Under the pieces are notes generated by a model. The model was not told the origin of the DNA, did not search any database, and saw only the letters and a list, made by a program, of their open reading frames with translations. Positions 1 to 7,182 of a stretch of 18,656 nucleotides of DNA are shown here, piece by piece (position 1 is the first letter of the stretch; each line of letters starts with the position of its first letter). The DNA is from Lamprobacter sp046541315 (GTDB taxonomy: Bacteria > Pseudomonadota > Gammaproteobacteria > Chromatiales > Chromatiaceae): positions 1-18,656 of the forward strand of contig NZ_JBKHDN010000033.1 in assembly GCF_046541315.1 (NCBI RefSeq), read 5' to 3'. The position numbers were made by a program, and so were the translations under genes.

Positions 1-347
1 GCGTAGGTGCTCTTGCCAAGGCAAATCGTCAGCACATTGCGCGGAATGCGGAAGTATTCGACCGTGCGCGCGAGCGCGAAGGAATTCGGCGGGATAATGC
101 AGACGTCGGATTTGAGGTTGACGAAGCTCGAGGAGTCGAAGTTCTTCGGGTCGACCACGGCCGAGTTGATGTTGGTGAAGATCTTGAACTCGTCGGCGCA
201 ACGGATATCGTAACCGTAGCTCGAGGTGCCGTAAGAGATGACGCGGCCGCCGCCTTCCGCCTCCCGGACCTGGCCGGGAACATAGGGTTCGATCATGCCC
301 TGCTGGCTCGCCATGCGGCGAATCCAGCGGTCGGATTTAATGCTCAT
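1..347 (-). CDS. dcd: dCTP deaminase, 5' part (cut by window edge)
   Basis: Converts dCTP to dUTP and ammonia in the cytoplasm, feeding dUMP and dTMP synthesis. The reading frame opens at ATG 345-347 with MSIKSDRWIRRMA and runs without a stop to position 1, giving 115 complete codons. Recognisable family segments are VISYGTSSYGYDIRCADEF (residues 37-54), the FTNINSAVVDPKNF segment (57-70), IIPPNSFALARTVEYFRIPR (84-103) and the start of the CLGKST nucleotide-binding segment (109-114). This is the Pseudomonas/Neisseria-like Dcd form rather than the E. coli form. The catalytic glutamate region lies beyond the window, so completeness cannot be judged. It lies 109 bp downstream of the LysR-type gene in the same direction. 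A bifunctional dCTP deaminase/dUTPase is a less likely alternative. Confidence 0.93.
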   Translation of the reverse strand, partial: MSIKSDRWIRRMASQQGMIEPYVPGQVREAEGGGRVISYGTSSYGYDIRCADEFKIFTNINSAVVDPKNFDSSSFVNLKSDVCIIPPNSFALARTVEYFRIPRNVLTICLGKSTY

Positions 348-410
348 GTGTTTCCGTGGTCCCGAAACAGGGGCCCAAGGTCGCTGACCGACCGGGCTCG
401 AATGCAAAGA

Positions 411-432
411 CAGCGGCGCGCGCTCGCCGCTG
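411..432 (-). terminator. possible weak terminator between lysR-type gene and dcd
   Basis: A perfect 8-bp inverted repeat (CAGCGGCG / CGCCGCTG) flanks a 6-nt loop, 25 bp downstream of the LysR-type stop codon. On the minus strand it is followed by TCTTTGC, which is only moderately T-rich. It could be an inefficient intrinsic terminator or simply a structured spacer. Confidence 0.3.
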
Positions 433-456
433 CGGCGCGCTTAACCGCTTGGGAGA

Positions 457-1506
457 TCAACCGAGCAGACCGTCCTCGAACGAGTCGTCGCCGGCAGCCG
501 GCGGCTGGCCGGGACGCTCGTTGCCGGTCAAGAACAGCTCGGTCATCAGCGCTTGGAAGCGCTTGCTGCTGGCGGACATGAACTTGCCGCGCCTGAGCAC
601 CAGCCCGTAGCTGCGCGCCGGAAAGTAGGTCTCCAACGGCCGGCGCGCGAGCGGCTCCTCGCCGGTGAGGCAGACCTCGGTGACGATCGAGATGCCCAAT
701 CCAAGCGCGACATATTTCTTGATCACCTCCCAGCCGCCGGCCTCGAGTCGTACCTGATAGCTCAGTCCCTGCTGCCGGAATACCAGGTCGACGAGTCGCC
801 AGGTGCTCAGATGCCGCGGCGGCAGGATCAGCCCATGCTCGGCGATATCCCGTAACGAGACCTCGGGCTTCTCCGCCAGCGGATGCCCCAAGGGCGCGAT
901 CAGTACCGGCCGGTAGGTCACGATCGGGATGTAGCGGATATCGTCCGGCACCTCGAGCATCGAGCCCACGGCGAGATCGACCTCGTCGGCGCGCACCATC
1001 GCCAGGCCATCGCGGCCGGTCACGTTGTGCAGCTGGAGTTCGATCCCCGGATACTGATCGGCGAAGCGCTGGATCGGCTCGGGCAGGATGTAGAGGATGG
1101 TCGACTCGCCGGCAGCGATATCGAGCCGCCCGCGATCGAGCCGCCCGCACTGCGCCGCGAAGGTCTCTTGCAGCCCGTCGACGCCCTGCACCAGCGGCTG
1201 CGCCAGCTCGAACAGCAGCGCGCCCTCGGGGGTGAGCTGGATCTTCGGCCCGCGCCGCTCGAAGAGGATCGTGTCTAGCTCGCGCTCAAGCGATTGAATC
1301 TGCAACGAGACGGTGGGCTGACTCAGCGAGACCAGTTCTGCGGCTCCGCTGACGCTGCCGACCCGGGCCGCATGGCAGAAGGCGCGTAATTGCTTGAGAC
1401 GATTGTGACCGCCGCGCCCGGTTGCCGCACTGGCCGCTCGCGACGTTTCGCGACGCCGCGAGCGGGGCGCGGAAGGCGGCTCTTGATCGGCGGGCGAGTC
1501 GATCAC
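457..1506 (-). CDS. LysR-family transcriptional regulator (CysB-like architecture)
   Basis: A 349-residue LysR-type DNA-binding regulator. The winged helix-turn-helix spans roughly residues 36-97 (KQLRAFCHAARVGSVSGAAE, then SQPTVSLQIQSLEREL as the recognition helix). The effector-binding periplasmic-binding-protein-like domain covers about 125-325. The start codon is GTG (1504-1506) and overlaps the tatC stop by 4 bp (GTGA), which suggests translational coupling. Residues 1-35 form a Pro/Arg/Ala-rich extension ahead of the point where LysR proteins usually begin. I found no in-frame ATG, GTG or TTG just before the HTH, so the extension is probably translated. Target genes and inducer cannot be read from the sequence. 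No divergent gene adjoins it, unlike classic LysR pairs. A CysB- or CbbR-type role is possible but unproven. Confidence 0.9.
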   Translation of the reverse strand: MIDSPADQEPPSAPRSRRRETSRAASAATGRGGHNRLKQLRAFCHAARVGSVSGAAELVSLSQPTVSLQIQSLERELDTILFERRGPKIQLTPEGALLFELAQPLVQGVDGLQETFAAQCGRLDRGRLDIAAGESTILYILPEPIQRFADQYPGIELQLHNVTGRDGLAMVRADEVDLAVGSMLEVPDDIRYIPIVTYRPVLIAPLGHPLAEKPEVSLRDIAEHGLILPPRHLSTWRLVDLVFRQQGLSYQVRLEAGGWEVIKKYVALGLGISIVTEVCLTGEEPLARRPLETYFPARSYGLVLRRGKFMSASSKRFQALMTELFLTGNERPGQPPAAGDDSFEDGLLG

Positions 1507-2792
1507 CGGTCCAAATCGACGAGGATATGGCGAGCAACCGCGCGCTGGTCGGCGTTGCCTTCCTCGAGCACCCGATAGAGCAGTTGCTTGGCATGGGCGA
1601 TCTCACCCGCTGCCCGAAGCTGGTTCGCCTTGCGGATCAGGGTCTCGATCAGCTCGACTTGGGCCGAATCATCGGCCTCGGTATTGGTATCGGTGGCAGA
1701 TGCCGCCGGCGCGGGCGCCAAGGCCGCGAGTTCCTCGGCCTCGATGGCGTCGAGTTCGGCTTCCATCTCTTCATCGGTCATCGGCCGATAGCGGCCAGGC
1801 TCGTCGCGAGCGCTGTCATCGATCTCACTGCCGATCAGGGCCGGCGAGGCGCCTGCAGGCGAGCGGTCGGACGGCGATGACTGCGTGGCCGACCGGGCCG
1901 CCGAGGCCGGGGATGCCGGGCCATTCGGCCCATCGTCGTCGGGCCCCTCGACTGCGTCATCGTCACCGTCGTCGAGCCGGCGTTGCACAAAGCGCGAGAA
2001 GAAGATACCGGCCTCGAACAGCAGCCACATCGGCAGTGCCAACAGGGTCTGGCTGATCACATCCGGGGGCGTCAGCAACATGCCGGCGACGAAGACGCCG
2101 ACGATCACATAGGGACGCTTTTGCTTCAGCGCTGCCGGCGTGGTCGCGCCGATCGCCACCAGCAGGATGGTCGCGATCGGGATCTCGAAGGCGACGCCGA
2201 AGGCGAAGAACAGCTTCAGCACGAACGCGAGATAGAACTCGATATCGGGCATCTGCGCGACGCCCTCGGGCGTTACCGCCGAGAAGAAGCCGAACACGAG
2301 CGGAAACACCGCGTAGTACGCGAACAGCATCCCGAGATAGAACAGCACGATGCTGGATGCGACCAGCGGCAGCGCCAAGCGCTTCTCATGCGTGTACAGC
2401 CCCGGCGCGACGAAGCCCCAGAACTGATAGAGCAAGTAAGGCATGGCGACGAAGACCGCGACCACCAAGGCCAGCTTGAACGGGGTCAGGAAAGGCGATG
2501 CGACCTGGGTGGCGATCATCTGCGAGCCGACCGGCAACTGCGCGCGGATCGGCTCGGCCACGAACGTGTAGAGATCGTTCGCGAACGGAAACAGGACCAG
2601 GAACACCAGCAGGATGGCAATCACCATCCGCAGCAGGCGATCGCGCAACTCGACCAGATGCGAGATGAATGGCTGCTCGCCACCCAAACCGTCGGGCGTC
2701 GCATCGGACGCGTTGCCCGGCACGGATGCGCTCTGCCGCTGCGGGGTCTCTTGCGGGGGGGGCGCTGTCATCCGCGGTGACTCATGAACCAT
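1503..2792 (-). CDS. tatC: TatC, twin-arginine translocase core subunit with long C-terminal extension
   Basis: Inner-membrane core of the twin-arginine translocase; it recognises RR signal peptides with TatB and recruits TatA to export folded proteins. Residues 41-272 are a standard six-helix TatC: FISHLVELRDRLLR (42-55, with E48), FVAPGLYTHEKR (127-138, with E136), GVAFEIPI (199-206, with E203) and the KRPYVIVGVFVAGMLLTPPD segment (225-244). At 429 residues it is much longer than the usual ~250. There is a 40-residue N-terminal extension, an acidic and Ser/Pro/Ala-rich linker (273-378), and a tail (379-429) resembling the FimV C-terminal helical motif. The ATG at 2790-2792 overlaps tatB by 11 bp and has GAAGG upstream; ATG 2769-2771 is an alternative start. 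It is the last gene of tatABC and is coupled to the LysR-type gene. Confidence 0.97.
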   Translation of the reverse strand: MVHESPRMTAPPPQETPQRQSASVPGNASDATPDGLGGEQPFISHLVELRDRLLRMVIAILLVFLVLFPFANDLYTFVAEPIRAQLPVGSQMIATQVASPFLTPFKLALVVAVFVAMPYLLYQFWGFVAPGLYTHEKRLALPLVASSIVLFYLGMLFAYYAVFPLVFGFFSAVTPEGVAQMPDIEFYLAFVLKLFFAFGVAFEIPIATILLVAIGATTPAALKQKRPYVIVGVFVAGMLLTPPDVISQTLLALPMWLLFEAGIFFSRFVQRRLDDGDDDAVEGPDDDGPNGPASPASAARSATQSSPSDRSPAGASPALIGSEIDDSARDEPGRYRPMTDEEMEAELDAIEAEELAALAPAPAASATDTNTEADDSAQVELIETLIRKANQLRAAGEIAHAKQLLYRVLEEGNADQRAVARHILVDLDR

Positions 2793-3087
2793 CCTTGGGA
2801 CCTTCGGCGCGGGAGGAGGCCGATGGCGTTGCGGTCGAGCGGGAGGCCCGGCCCTCTTCGAGGATGGTTTCCAGCGGATTGCTGTTGGCCTGTTTGCGCA
2901 GGATCTCTTTTAGCTCATCGGCCTTGATCTCGCGCTCGATCTCTTCCTTGACCGCGGAGAAGGCACGCCGCGCGCGGCCGATCCACAGCCCGGCGGTGCG
3001 CGCCAATCTCGGCAGTCGCTCGGGCCCGACGACAATCAGCGCGACCACGCCGACGACCAGCAGTTCCAATGCGCCTATATCGAACAT
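2782..3087 (-). CDS. tatB: TatB, Sec-independent translocase subunit
   Basis: Partner of TatC in the twin-arginine signal-peptide receptor complex of the inner membrane. The 101-residue product begins MFDIGALELLVVGVVALIVV: the FDIG start, a single transmembrane helix (residues 6-21), the VGPERLPRLARTAG hinge typical of TatB, then an amphipathic helix and a charged variable tail. The start at 3085-3087 was chosen because it gives the canonical TatB N-terminus and has GGAG just upstream; the open frame extends 20 codons further but those residues do not look like TatB. The product is shorter than E. coli TatB (171 aa), with the loss in the non-conserved tail. It lies between tatA (147 bp away) and tatC (11-bp overlap). 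Confidence 0.95.
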   Translation of the reverse strand: MFDIGALELLVVGVVALIVVGPERLPRLARTAGLWIGRARRAFSAVKEEIEREIKADELKEILRKQANSNPLETILEEGRASRSTATPSASSRAEGPKDGS

Positions 3088-3234
3088 CTGCTCCGCCCTG
3101 CTCCTAAGTGACTGTGCAGTTTCGCCTTCCCGATGATTGCCGGACACTGGCGCGGGAATCGGGAAGCCATTGATAGACAGGGTTTATGTCGTCAAGCATG
3201 TGCTGGCTTGGGTTTGGTCCGCGCGCCGCGCATC

Positions 3235-3510
3235 TCAGACCTTGGTCTTGTCCGCCGGTTGAGCCCTGGCCGCATCGGCCGGCGCGCCGTTGGACCCGGA
3301 TGCCTGCTCGGACTTGGCCGCGTCGAGCCGCTTCGGGTCCTCGGCGTCTTCGTCGGTCGTTTTATCCGCGTCCGACATCGCCGAGCGGAAGCCTTTGACC
3401 GCGTTGCCGAGGTCCGAGCCGATGCTCTTCAATCGCTTGGTGCCGAACAGCAGCACGACGATCAAGAGGATGATCAACAGTTGCCAAATACCAATTCCAC
3501 CGACGCCCAT
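3235..3510 (-). CDS. tatA: TatA, pore-forming subunit of the twin-arginine translocase
   Basis: Small membrane protein that oligomerises at TatBC to allow passage of folded substrates. The 91-residue product shows a short N-terminal segment, a transmembrane helix (about residues 7-22, WQLLIILLIVVLLF), the diagnostic FGTKRL hinge, an amphipathic helix (SIGSDLGNAVKGF) and an acidic, Ala/Asp-rich tail. Start ATG 3508-3510 is preceded by a strong GGAGG, which outweighs the longer frame opening at 3540. It is the first gene of tatABC. A 177-bp spacer separates it from hisE and may hold its own promoter. Confidence 0.95.
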   Translation of the reverse strand: MGVGGIGIWQLLIILLIVVLLFGTKRLKSIGSDLGNAVKGFRSAMSDADKTTDEDAEDPKRLDAAKSEQASGSNGAPADAARAQPADKTKV

Positions 3511-3536
3511 GGAAACCTCCGGGACAGACCTTGATG

Positions 3537-3553
3537 TCACCCGTAGCGGGTGA
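3537..3553. other. hairpin in the tatA leader
   Basis: A perfect 7-bp inverted repeat (TCACCCG / CGGGTGA) around a 3-nt loop lies 27 bp upstream of the tatA start. No T-tract follows on the minus strand, so it is not an obvious terminator. It could shape the 5' leader of tatA mRNA or bind a regulator. Confidence 0.45.
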
Positions 3554-3626
3554 GCGAAAATATGTGCGTTCGACCTACCATCAGGCAGCCGCCGCGCGCG
3601 CGCGGTTCCGCAAGCGATAACCCGTG

Positions 3627-3632
3627 ACTATA
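3627..3632 (-). promoter_or_regulatory. candidate -10 box upstream of tatA
   Basis: On the minus strand TATAGT lies about 117 bp upstream of the tatA ATG, in the hisE-tatA spacer. No convincing -35 hexamer sits at the usual distance (TGCACG at 17 bp). It is listed because the 177-bp spacer is the longest between hisB and lysR and tatABC is often a separate unit. Confidence 0.22.
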
Positions 3633-3687
3633 CCGCATGCTCATGGCGTCGTGCATCGAGATGCCGGCCGCAGGGCCGAGCGCGAAC

Positions 3688-4005
3688 CTAATCCGGGCGC
3701 GCGGCCTTCTCGGTGAGCCCTGAGAGCCCGAAACGCCGATCGAGTTCGGCGAGCACGGCATCCGGATGCAGCCCCTGATCGGCCATCAACACCAGCGAAT
3801 GGAACCAGAGGTCGGCGAGTTCGTAGACCAGTTTGTCCGGATCGCCGTCCTTGGCCGCCATCACGGTTTCGGTCGCCTCCTCGCCGATCTTCTTGAGGAT
3901 CGCGTCGAGGCCCTTGTCGTAGAGCTTGGCGACATAGGAGGTGCTGGGATCGGCGCCCTTGCGCGCTTCCAACACCTCGGAGAGTCGATTCAGGACATCG
4001 GACAC
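3688..4005 (-). CDS. hisE: phosphoribosyl-ATP pyrophosphatase
   Basis: Second step of histidine synthesis: hydrolyses phosphoribosyl-ATP to phosphoribosyl-AMP and pyrophosphate. The 105-residue product is a stand-alone HisE of the all-alpha NTP-pyrophosphatase family. It shows VLEARKGADPSTSYVAKLY, the metal-binding KKIGEEATETVMAAKDGD segment and ELADLWFHSLVLM. I chose GTG at 4003-4005, which gives the usual (M)SDVLNRL start with GGGAG 9 nt upstream. A TTG three codons earlier (4012-4014) has that GGGAG directly abutting it and is less likely. It follows hisA by 65 bp. The HisI cyclohydrolase, often fused to or next to HisE, is not in this window. Confidence 0.95.
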   Translation of the reverse strand: MSDVLNRLSEVLEARKGADPSTSYVAKLYDKGLDAILKKIGEEATETVMAAKDGDPDKLVYELADLWFHSLVLMADQGLHPDAVLAELDRRFGLSGLTEKAARPD

Positions 4006-4070
4006 GTGACTCAACTCCCGTGATCTGTGATCGACAGCTGGTGATCCAAGCGGACGCCGAAGCAGAGGCC

Positions 4071-4811
4071 TCAGGCCTTGGCGGCGCCCGTCGCCACGCG
4101 CTGTCCCTCGGCGAAATCCAGCGTGCCTTCATAGATCGCGCGCCCGGTGATGGCGCCGATGATGCCCGGCTCGGCGACCGCTGCCAAGGCCCGCAGATCA
4201 TCGAGATGGGTGATGCCGCCAGAGGCGATGACTGGGATACGGATGGCGTCGGCGAGGGCGCGGGTGGCCTCGATATTGGGGCCGGTGAGCATGCCATCGC
4301 GGCCGATGTCGGTGTAGACGATGGCCTCGACGCCATCGTGTTCGAAGCGCCGCGACAGGGCTTTGACGCGATGCTCGGTGACCTCGGCCCAGCCATTGAT
4401 CGCCACCCGCCCGTCCTTGGCATCGAGCCCGACGATGATCCGTCCCGGAAAGGCGGCGCAAGCGCGGGCGACCAGCGCCGGCTCTTTCACCGCCTGGGTG
4501 CCGATGATGCACCAGTGCACCCCGGCCTCAAGGTAGGCACCGATGGTGCGTTCATCGCGGATGCCGCCGCCGACCTGGATCGGCAGATCGGGAAAGGCAG
4601 CGGCGATGGCGCGGATCGCATCGCCATTGACCGGCTCGCCGGCAAAGGCGCCGTTGAGGTCGACCAGATGCAGCCGCTTGGCGCCGGCCGCGACCCAACG
4701 TCCGGCAACCTCGACCGGATCATCGGCGAACACGGTCTCGTCCTCCATCCGCCCCTGGCGCAGGCGCACACAACGGCCGTCCTTGAGGTCGATTGCGGGA
4801 ATCAGCAGCAT
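4071..4811 (-). CDS. hisA: ProFAR isomerase (phosphoribosylformimino-AICAR ribotide isomerase)
   Basis: Fourth step of histidine synthesis: Amadori isomerisation of ProFAR to PRFAR, the substrate of the HisF/HisH synthase. The 246-residue (beta/alpha)8 barrel starts MLLIPAIDLKDGRCVRL, with catalytic Asp8. The second catalytic Asp is D130 (IIVGLDAKDG), and phosphate-binding glycine motifs are VGGGIR near residue 80 and ASGGI near 196. Start ATG 4809-4811 is preceded by GGAGGG at good spacing; the frame extends 17 codons upstream, but that His/Pro-rich stretch is not part of the family. hisB lies 97 bp upstream. hisH and hisF, the usual neighbours, are absent. HisF, a homologous barrel, is excluded by the IPAIDL start and the GRVAINGW region. 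Confidence 0.96.
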   Translation of the reverse strand: MLLIPAIDLKDGRCVRLRQGRMEDETVFADDPVEVAGRWVAAGAKRLHLVDLNGAFAGEPVNGDAIRAIAAAFPDLPIQVGGGIRDERTIGAYLEAGVHWCIIGTQAVKEPALVARACAAFPGRIIVGLDAKDGRVAINGWAEVTEHRVKALSRRFEHDGVEAIVYTDIGRDGMLTGPNIEATRALADAIRIPVIASGGITHLDDLRALAAVAEPGIIGAITGRAIYEGTLDFAEGQRVATGAAKA

Positions 4812-4908
4812 CGCGGGCCCTCCAGCGGGCGAGTGAGGTGAATGGTGATGGGGCACGAACAAGCGCGCCTGGGCGCCGGGCGCGATCTGCGCGCTCGCTG
4901 TTCGGTGG

Positions 4909-5520
4909 TCAAAGGCGGCCCTTGGTCGACGGGGTGATGCCGGTCATGCGCGGATCGGGTTCCACCGCCATGCGCAAGGCGCGACCAAACGCCTTGAACA
5001 GGGTCTCGGCCTGATGGTGCGCGTTGAGGCCGCGCAGATTGTCGATCTGCAGGGTCATCGCCGCATGGTTGACCAGGCCCTGGAAGAACTCGCGCAGCAG
5101 ATCGACATCGAAGCCGCCGATCAGGGCGCGGGTATAGGGCACCTCATAGGTCAGCATCGGTCGCCCGGAGAGATCGATCACGACCCGCGACAGGGCCTCG
5201 TCCAGGGGCACATAGGCATGGCCGTAGCGGCGGATGCCGGCCTTGTCGCCGAGGGCCGCCGCCAGCGCCTGACCGAGCGTGATGCCGACATCCTCGACCG
5301 TGTGATGGGCATCGATGTGCAGGTCGCCGGTGGCATGCACCTCGAGATCGATCAGACCATGGCGGGCGATCTGATCGAGCATGTGTTCGAGAAAGGGCAC
5401 GCCGGTGTCCAAGCGCGCGCGCCCGCTGCCGTCGAGGTCGAGCCTGACGCGGACCTGGGTCTCGAGGGTCTTGCGCTCGATCTCGGCGGAACGATGGGCG
5501 GAGGTCTCAGTGGCGGTCAT
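4909..5520 (-). CDS. hisB: imidazoleglycerol-phosphate dehydratase (monofunctional)
   Basis: Sixth step of histidine synthesis: manganese-dependent dehydration of imidazoleglycerol phosphate to imidazoleacetol phosphate. The 203-residue product has the two repeated metal-binding motifs HHTVED (72-77) and HHQAE (168-172), plus FLEHMLDQIARHG near residues 43-55. Unlike E. coli HisB it has no N-terminal histidinol-phosphate phosphatase domain, so that activity must come from another gene. The ATG at 5518-5520 has only a weak GGATGGA upstream. It is the first gene of the local his block, 135 bp downstream of dtd, with a -10-like TATACT in that spacer. Confidence 0.97.
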   Translation of the reverse strand: MTATETSAHRSAEIERKTLETQVRVRLDLDGSGRARLDTGVPFLEHMLDQIARHGLIDLEVHATGDLHIDAHHTVEDVGITLGQALAAALGDKAGIRRYGHAYVPLDEALSRVVIDLSGRPMLTYEVPYTRALIGGFDVDLLREFFQGLVNHAAMTLQIDNLRGLNAHHQAETLFKAFGRALRMAVEPDPRMTGITPSTKGRL

Positions 5521-5578
5521 GGGTGTCCATCCATTCAGCGGTCTCGATCAGCGGTGGGTGCGCGCAAGCTAGCCGCAC

Positions 5579-5584
5579 AGTATA
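5579..5584 (-). promoter_or_regulatory. candidate -10 box upstream of hisB
   Basis: TATACT on the minus strand lies about 59 bp upstream of the hisB ATG in the dtd-hisB spacer. The hexamer 17 bp further up (CCGCGA) is a poor -35. A promoter here would allow the his genes to be expressed apart from dtd and pip. Confidence 0.3.
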
Positions 5585-5655
5585 TCGCCATTCGCGCTGA
5601 CTCGCGGAGACCGACAATCCGGAGCATGTGGGCTGTCATCGACAGGGCTCAGGGC

Positions 5656-6093
5656 TCAGGTCTCGAGCCAGAAGGTCACCGGGCCTTCGTTGGTCAGGCT
5701 CACCTGCATCTCGGCGCCGAAGCGACCGCTGGCGACTGGCGCATGGCGCTCGTGGGCGCGCGCGAGCAGCAGGTCGAACAGGCGCTTCCCGGTCTCGGGC
5801 GCGGCCGCGCTGGCGAAGCTGGCGCGGGTGCCCTTCTTGGTATCGGCGGCGAGGGTGAATTGCGGCACCAACAACAGTCCGCCACCGATGTCGACCAGAC
5901 TGCGGTTCATGCGCCCGCTTCGATCGGGAAAGACCCGATAGCCGAGCAGGCGTTCCAGCAGGCGCTGCGCGCGCGCCTCGTCGTCGCCCGGTTGCACCCC
6001 GACCAGCACCAGCAGGCCGGTCTCGATGGCGCCGACCGGTTCCCCGTCGACATGCACCTGAGCCGCGCTGACCCGTTGCAACAAGCCGATCAT
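5656..6093 (-). CDS. dtd: D-aminoacyl-tRNA deacylase
   Basis: Hydrolyses D-amino acids (and glycine) mischarged on tRNA, a cytoplasmic chiral proofreading step. The 145-residue length equals E. coli DTD. Visible motifs are the N-terminal MIGLLQRVSAAQVHVDG, the QFTLAADTKKGTRASF segment with the conserved Thr80, and the cross-subunit Gly-cisPro motif GPVT (137-140) inside SLTNEGPVTFWLE. The usual SQFTL motif reads PQFTL here. Start ATG 6091-6093 has AGAGGGG upstream and gives the family N-terminus; the frame runs 39 codons further into pip but is not DTD-like there. It lies 31 bp downstream of pip, likely co-transcribed. Confidence 0.96.
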   Translation of the reverse strand: MIGLLQRVSAAQVHVDGEPVGAIETGLLVLVGVQPGDDEARAQRLLERLLGYRVFPDRSGRMNRSLVDIGGGLLLVPQFTLAADTKKGTRASFASAAAPETGKRLFDLLLARAHERHAPVASGRFGAEMQVSLTNEGPVTFWLET

Positions 6094-6124
6094 CGCCACC
6101 CCTCTGGATTGGATCGCGGCGCGG

Positions 6125-7066
6125 TCACTGGACTTCTGCGGCCAAGCGATCGGTCGCGGCCACCAAGGCCCGGACGATGCCGGGCTCGAACGCGGCATGG
6201 CCGGCGTCATCGATGATCTCGAGCGCGGCGTTCGGCCAGGCCGCCGCCAGCTCCCAGGCCGAGCGCAACGGACAGATCAGATCATAGCGACCCTGCACGA
6301 TGACGCCCGGAATCTCGCGCAAGCGCCAGGCCTCGGCGAGTAACTGCCGCGGACGCAGGAAGGCCTGGTTGACGAAATAATGGCATTCGATCCGCGCCAG
6401 ACTCAAGGCCAGCCGCTCGTCGCTGAAGGTACTGCGGATGCTCTTGTCGGGCAGTAGGGTCGCGCAGCGCCCTTCCCAGATCGACCAGGCCTTGGCCGCG
6501 GTCAGCCGGGTTGCCGGGTCGTCTGCGGTCAGGCGGCGATGATAGGCATCGAGGAGATCGTGCTGCTCGTGCGCGGGGATCGGAGCGAGGAAATCCTGCC
6601 AATGATCCGGGAAGATCCAGTTCGCGCCCTGTTGGTAGAACCAGGCGATCTCCTCGGCACGGCACAGGAAGATACCGCGCAGTACCAGGGCGCTGACCCG
6701 CTCGGGATGGGTCTCGGCATAGGCCAGGGCCAGCGTCGAACCCCAGGAGCCACCGAACACCAGCCAGCGCTCGATGCCGAGATGCGCGCGGATGCGTTCC
6801 AGGTCGGCGACCAGATCCCAGGTGCTGTTGTGCTCCAGGCTCGCGTGCGGCGTCGAATGCCCGCAGCCGCGTTGATCGAAGAGGATGATCCGGTAGCGCT
6901 TGGGATCGAAGAAGCGTCGATGCGAGGGGCCGCAACCCGCCCCTGGTCCACCATGCAGGAACACCGCCGGGATGCCGGCGGGATTGCCGCACTGTTCGAG
7001 ATGAAGCTCGTGACCTTGGCCGACCGCGAGGCGCTCCGTGGCGAAGGGATCGATAGGTGGGTACAA
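6125..7066 (-). CDS. pip: prolyl iminopeptidase (proline aminopeptidase, S33 family)
   Basis: Alpha/beta-hydrolase that releases N-terminal proline from peptides; probably cytoplasmic, as no signal peptide is visible. The 313-residue product shows the oxyanion motif HGGPGAG (38-44), DQRGCGHS (64-71) and the nucleophile elbow GGSWGS (Ser107). The acid and base are likely Asp262 (GRYDLICP) and His290 (DDAGHAAFE). Length matches bacterial Pip of about 310-320 residues. The only start that keeps the family LYPPI N-terminus is TTG at 7064-7066, because a TGA lies three codons upstream; no good Shine-Dalgarno is seen. It follows the DUF62 gene by 116 bp. Confidence 0.95.
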   Translation of the reverse strand: MYPPIDPFATERLAVGQGHELHLEQCGNPAGIPAVFLHGGPGAGCGPSHRRFFDPKRYRIILFDQRGCGHSTPHASLEHNSTWDLVADLERIRAHLGIERWLVFGGSWGSTLALAYAETHPERVSALVLRGIFLCRAEEIAWFYQQGANWIFPDHWQDFLAPIPAHEQHDLLDAYHRRLTADDPATRLTAAKAWSIWEGRCATLLPDKSIRSTFSDERLALSLARIECHYFVNQAFLRPRQLLAEAWRLREIPGVIVQGRYDLICPLRSAWELAAAWPNAALEIIDDAGHAAFEPGIVRALVAATDRLAAEVQ

Positions 7067-7182
7067 AAGGCTTCAGCGTCTCCGCGCAATCAGGATGGTT
7101 GAAGAGCCCGTGTCGAGCCGGCCTCGGCAAGCAGACCAGGGACGGCTGATGGTCGATCGAGAGTATGGGCGCGAGACGGATT

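Noticed and set aside
3088..3147. 20-codon upstream extension of tatB
   Set aside because: The canonical TatB start MFDIG with a good ribosome site begins at 3087; the extension has no TatB character.
5014..6216. 400-codon plus-strand open frame across hisB and dtd
   Set aside because: It is antisense to two well-identified genes and their spacer, with no recognisable domain.
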